Shown piece after piece: positions 61,634 to 64,000 of a stretch of DNA of 64,000 nt. The stretch lies in assembly GCA_002786025.1 (NCBI GenBank), contig NHNW01000018.1:310001-374000 (forward strand), read 5' to 3'. The stretch's first letter is position 1; the number at the start of each line of letters is the position of its first letter. The position numbers and the translations under genes were made by a program. Origin of the DNA: Zasmidium citrigriseum. Its lineage: Eukaryota > Ascomycota > Dothideomycetes > Mycosphaerellales > Mycosphaerellaceae. The notes below the pieces were generated by a model, which had not been told where the DNA came from, made no database searches, and saw only the letters and a list, made by a program, of their open reading frames with translations.

Positions 61634-62946
61634 TCATATCTCTATATCTTCCTCGTAAGCTCCCCTTCTGCCTTCTATACCATTGGCAGGGCCTTGGCCG
61701 TTAATGTCATCTTCCAAATCATATCCTCCGTCGTCGTCACCGACCTCTTCGTCAAGATCCTCGATAGGGTACGTCAGGATGGCCGCGATACCTCCCAAGC
61801 CCTCGAGCTGCTTCCCGCTCTGATGCATGCTGCTCAGGACTCTGACCTCGCCACCCTGCTCCTTCACGTCGTCCACGACTTTGACCCAGCGTCTCCTGGT
61901 CTGGATGTCTTGGCTCCGGAAGAGTGAGTTTGAGATCATCAGAACTCCGCCGCCCTTTCCGACTGCGCCTCGTTCTACCGCAAGCTCACATTCTTTCGGT
62001 CCATACCAAGCTCGAGGATCGTCTCGTCGCATCATCTCGTAGAAGCGCTCCATGAGTTGAGTCTCCCGGGCAAACTTAGTATCGCTGAGCTTGCTGGTGA
62101 CTGCCGGACTGTTCAGTACCTCATGAATGCTGTGGAAGTGGCCCGACGCAGAATGCGCGACTGTAATTTTGGGGACGAGTTGCTGTAGTTGCTTGTTCGC
62201 TCCCGTCGATGCTTGTGTCTTGATGAACTGCTGAAAGCTGCTGGCCGTGAAACCTGGACTGGCCAAGAGCAGGGGCTTGGGGTCGGCGAGGTCGATCTGC
62301 CGTAGTAATGAGTCGAATGTGGTCTGGTAGAATCGTTGAAGCGCCTTGTCGTGATCCGATGAGCCTGCACGTTTCTTGGGCAGGTTCACTTCAACCTTCT
62401 GCCGTAGGATGGTCTGGTGCTCAGTGATGAGGCAAATATTGGCCAGTCCTTCCTGCATGACCACTGCCCATAGCTGTGCCTTCGCCTCTTGATTGATTGC
62501 CTCCTTCAGTGTATCCAATGCCACGCTGTCCCATCCGTCTGCCTTTTCGAGTGTGAAGTCCCTGTTGAGCTCGAGGTCGAGGGTGTGGAAGCTGCCGAGC
62601 TTGACATACTTATTCTCTTCCGCAACCTTTCCTGACACATGCAACTGGCCGGCCTGTGGGTCGAAGTCGAGTTTGGTGACTTTGATGGTGAGGTTCATGT
62701 GGACGCGCTCGCTGGATCGGCTGGCGACAGATTCGGTGATGATCTTGCGGACGGCGGAGGCGCGCAACAGATCGGTGGGTCGTATCAGGTTGTAGGCGTG
62801 CCACTGCGCATTCTGTCAGACATTGCGACACTTGTGCCTCGCTCCGTTGAGACGGACTCGCTCACCATGTCCTCGGGCTCTTCGGGCAGCAGCGTCGCAC
62901 TGCCAGCGCCCGTCTTGCGCTCAATGTTCTGTCTCTTGAGCTTCAT
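61634..62946 (-). CDS. DOM34: Dom34/pelota, ribosome rescue factor
   Basis: Two exons (62946-62866, 62803-61634) with a 61-nt intron in phase 0; 416 residues. The N-terminal domain (MKLKRQNIERKTGAGSATLL, PEEPEDM / WHAYNLIRPTDLLRASAVRK) recognises the empty A site. The central eRF1-like domain has VVMQEGLANICLI and VEVNLPKKRAGSSDHDKALQ with no GGQ, as expected for Dom34. The C-terminal domain has AWYGPKECELAVERGAVG and LGGIAAILTYPIED. With Hbs1 it splits stalled ribosomes in no-go and non-stop decay. The tail beyond the usual end is acidic (LDEEVGDDDGGYDLEDDING). Confidence 0.95.
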
Positions 62947-63119
62947 TATGGAGAGTTTCCAGCTCTGAAGCTGGTATGAAAATGAATATGAAGGTGGTGG
63001 AAGAATGATGAGTCTCAAGAGTCGAGATGTGGTGGGGTTCGCGACAGCGCACAGACCCACGCCATCCAACCTTAAGCGAGTGAGTGACGGCATGTGCTTC
63101 TCCTTTCTTTCTTCACTCA

Positions 63120-63737
63120 TCAACATTCACTTCCATCAACTGGACGAACGATTATGCACGCCCTGTAGCCCTCCCATACTGGCTCAGCCTCCACTTGAAA
63201 GCCCAGACTCAGTCGGACGTAGTAGTTCTTCGCGCTTCCAGACTGGAGAAAGATTGGAAGCCGCTCCTCGTCCGCGATTTTGCAGGCTTTCTCAACTAGT
63301 CGCCTTCCAATGCCTTGGCTCTTGTACTCATGGTCCACGGCCATAAGCTCCAGCAGATAATGCCGCTCTTTTCGCATCGACTTCTCCTCGGAAGCCACCA
63401 TGCAGTCGATTGATGGTTTCCAGAGGGGTTTGCTGTGACTCTCGGTCCAGGGATGTTGGGTCCAGAATCCTCCGAAAGGACCTTCTGCCTCAATGCGCCG
63501 CAGACAGACCACTCCTATCGCGGCTGATGTCTGATTATTGACAGCGATGAGAGGGTGGCATTCTGCGCTGTTGACTTCTTCTGAATAGACCTGGACCCAC
63601 CAATCTCGCATCTCGGCATTGTTGGGAAGGGCTTTCTTGACGACCGCGTTGACTGGGAAAAACGATTGAGCGAGAATCGTCTTCAAACTTTCAACGTGCG
63701 TGGCATCCGCCTTACGAATTTCAATTGTTGACTCCAT
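63120..63737 (-). CDS. GNAT-family N-acetyltransferase
   Basis: Single exon, 205 residues from ATG 63737. Motif A is clear at about 135-155 (LLELMAVDHEYKSQGIGRRL), with the QGIGRRL acetyl-CoA pyrophosphate loop (Q/RxxGxG/A), followed by VEKACKIADEERLPIFLQSG and YYVRLSLGFQVE (motif B). This is a fungal GNAT of the small-molecule-acetylating sort. The acceptor is unknown. It is convergent with nothing and divergent from the gene beginning at 63898. Confidence 0.85.
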   Translation of the reverse strand: MESTIEIRKADATHVESLKTILAQSFFPVNAVVKKALPNNAEMRDWWVQVYSEEVNSAECHPLIAVNNQTSAAIGVVCLRRIEAEGPFGGFWTQHPWTESHSKPLWKPSIDCMVASEEKSMRKERHYLLELMAVDHEYKSQGIGRRLVEKACKIADEERLPIFLQSGSAKNYYVRLSLGFQVEAEPVWEGYRACIIVRPVDGSEC

Positions 63738-63897
63738 CGTTTACTCAAGCAATCTTCTGTATCGCTTGATCGTATTCTATACGCTGAAAGCTTGGGCCCC
63801 CACATGACGCATGTTTAGTGAGCGTTGGCCGAACTTGGTTCCTATCTCCTTCAACAACTTCTACATTCATCAACCTCTCCAGTTCTTCATCAGTGGC

Positions 63898-64000
63898 ATG
63901 AGCGCCCTCCGACGAATTGCTGCATTGACTTCTCAGATAGCCCCTACACAATCCGCACGACGTTTCTCCTCATCTACGACAGCCGCCATGGCGCTGAGCA
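63898..64000 (+). CDS. Start of a mitochondrial protein gene (5' end only)
   Basis: ATG 63898 opens MSALRRIAALTSQIAPTQSA, then RRFSSSTTAAMALS, and the frame runs off the right edge. Arg/Ser/Ala composition with RRFSSS is a classic mitochondrial presequence and cleavage region. The mature protein is outside the window, so no function can be given. An exon boundary near the edge cannot be excluded. Confidence 0.55.
   Translation, partial: MSALRRIAALTSQIAPTQSARRFSSSTTAAMALS

Noticed and set aside
1..64000. tRNA or rRNA genes
   Set aside because: GGTTCGA-like B-box fragments (for example near 1862, 2208, 3976) were inspected but lack the CC end and a matching A box or cloverleaf; no rRNA sequence seen.
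1..64000. CRISPR arrays, insertion sequences, bacterial operons or phage
   Set aside because: The window is eukaryotic; no spaced repeats, transposase or integrase frames, or terminal inverted repeats were found.

Overview
The window is nuclear DNA of a filamentous ascomycete. Genes are dense, lie on both strands and carry many short introns (about 41-110 nt) with GTRNGT donors, CTRAY-type branch points and CAG/TAG acceptors. Typical fungal families are present: Zn2Cys6 regulators, a HET-domain protein, 2EXR/F-box-like proteins, and MFS permeases of the allantoate/ACS and sugar-porter groups. The gene mix fits Dothideomycetes; I cannot name a species.

Layout. 1-11.2 kb: the tail of a HAD hydrolase, an allantoate-type MFS permease, a 2EXR-like gene broken by an in-frame TAA, an acidic-tailed 2EXR-like gene, an 11-exon ACS-type permease and a 6-exon sugar transporter. 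11.7-17.1 kb: a hypothetical gene, a nucleoside-monophosphate kinase head-to-head with a fungal viperin (radical-SAM RSAD2 homologue), a mitochondrial CYTH/triphosphatase-like protein, and 5-hydroxyisourate hydrolase with a PTS2-like peroxisomal signal. 17.9-24 kb: a Met/Pro/Gly-rich protein kinase, then a gene-poor stretch with relics, a coiled-coil protein and an orphan C-terminal domain of a subtilase. 24.8-39.3 kb: a Zn2Cys6 regulator, a 1849-residue IQGAP, IMP dehydrogenase divergent from it, a HET protein and an acidic hypothetical protein. 39.5-48.9 kb: a decayed tandem copy beside an intact 2EXR-like gene, a two-exon War1-like regulator, a small secreted Cys-rich protein and an ERD2/KDEL receptor with a long acidic tail. 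49-64 kb: a decayed fragment, dihydroxy-acid dehydratase without an obvious mitochondrial presequence, an F-box protein, a GFA-domain protein, a Myb-like protein with a GC-AG intron, mitochondrial RidA/Mmf1 with two microexons, Dom34/pelota, a GNAT acetyltransferase, and the start of a mitochondrial protein.

The most notable locus is 12.9-16.3 kb. Viperins convert an NTP to a 3'-deoxy-3',4'-didehydro chain terminator. In vertebrates RSAD2 lies head-to-head with the nucleotide kinase gene CMPK2, and prokaryotic viperins are often next to nucleotide kinases. Here a fungal viperin shares a 415-bp divergent promoter region with an adenylate/UMP-CMP-kinase-family gene, and a CYTH-superfamily triphosphate enzyme follows. 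The families are read from the sequence; a working antiviral or nucleotide-analogue module is inference.

Several frames in the window are broken by single stops (3091, 20391, 39805, 49257) that a C-to-T change could explain. Relic genes cluster at 19.5-24 kb, 39.5-40.3 kb and 49-49.5 kb.
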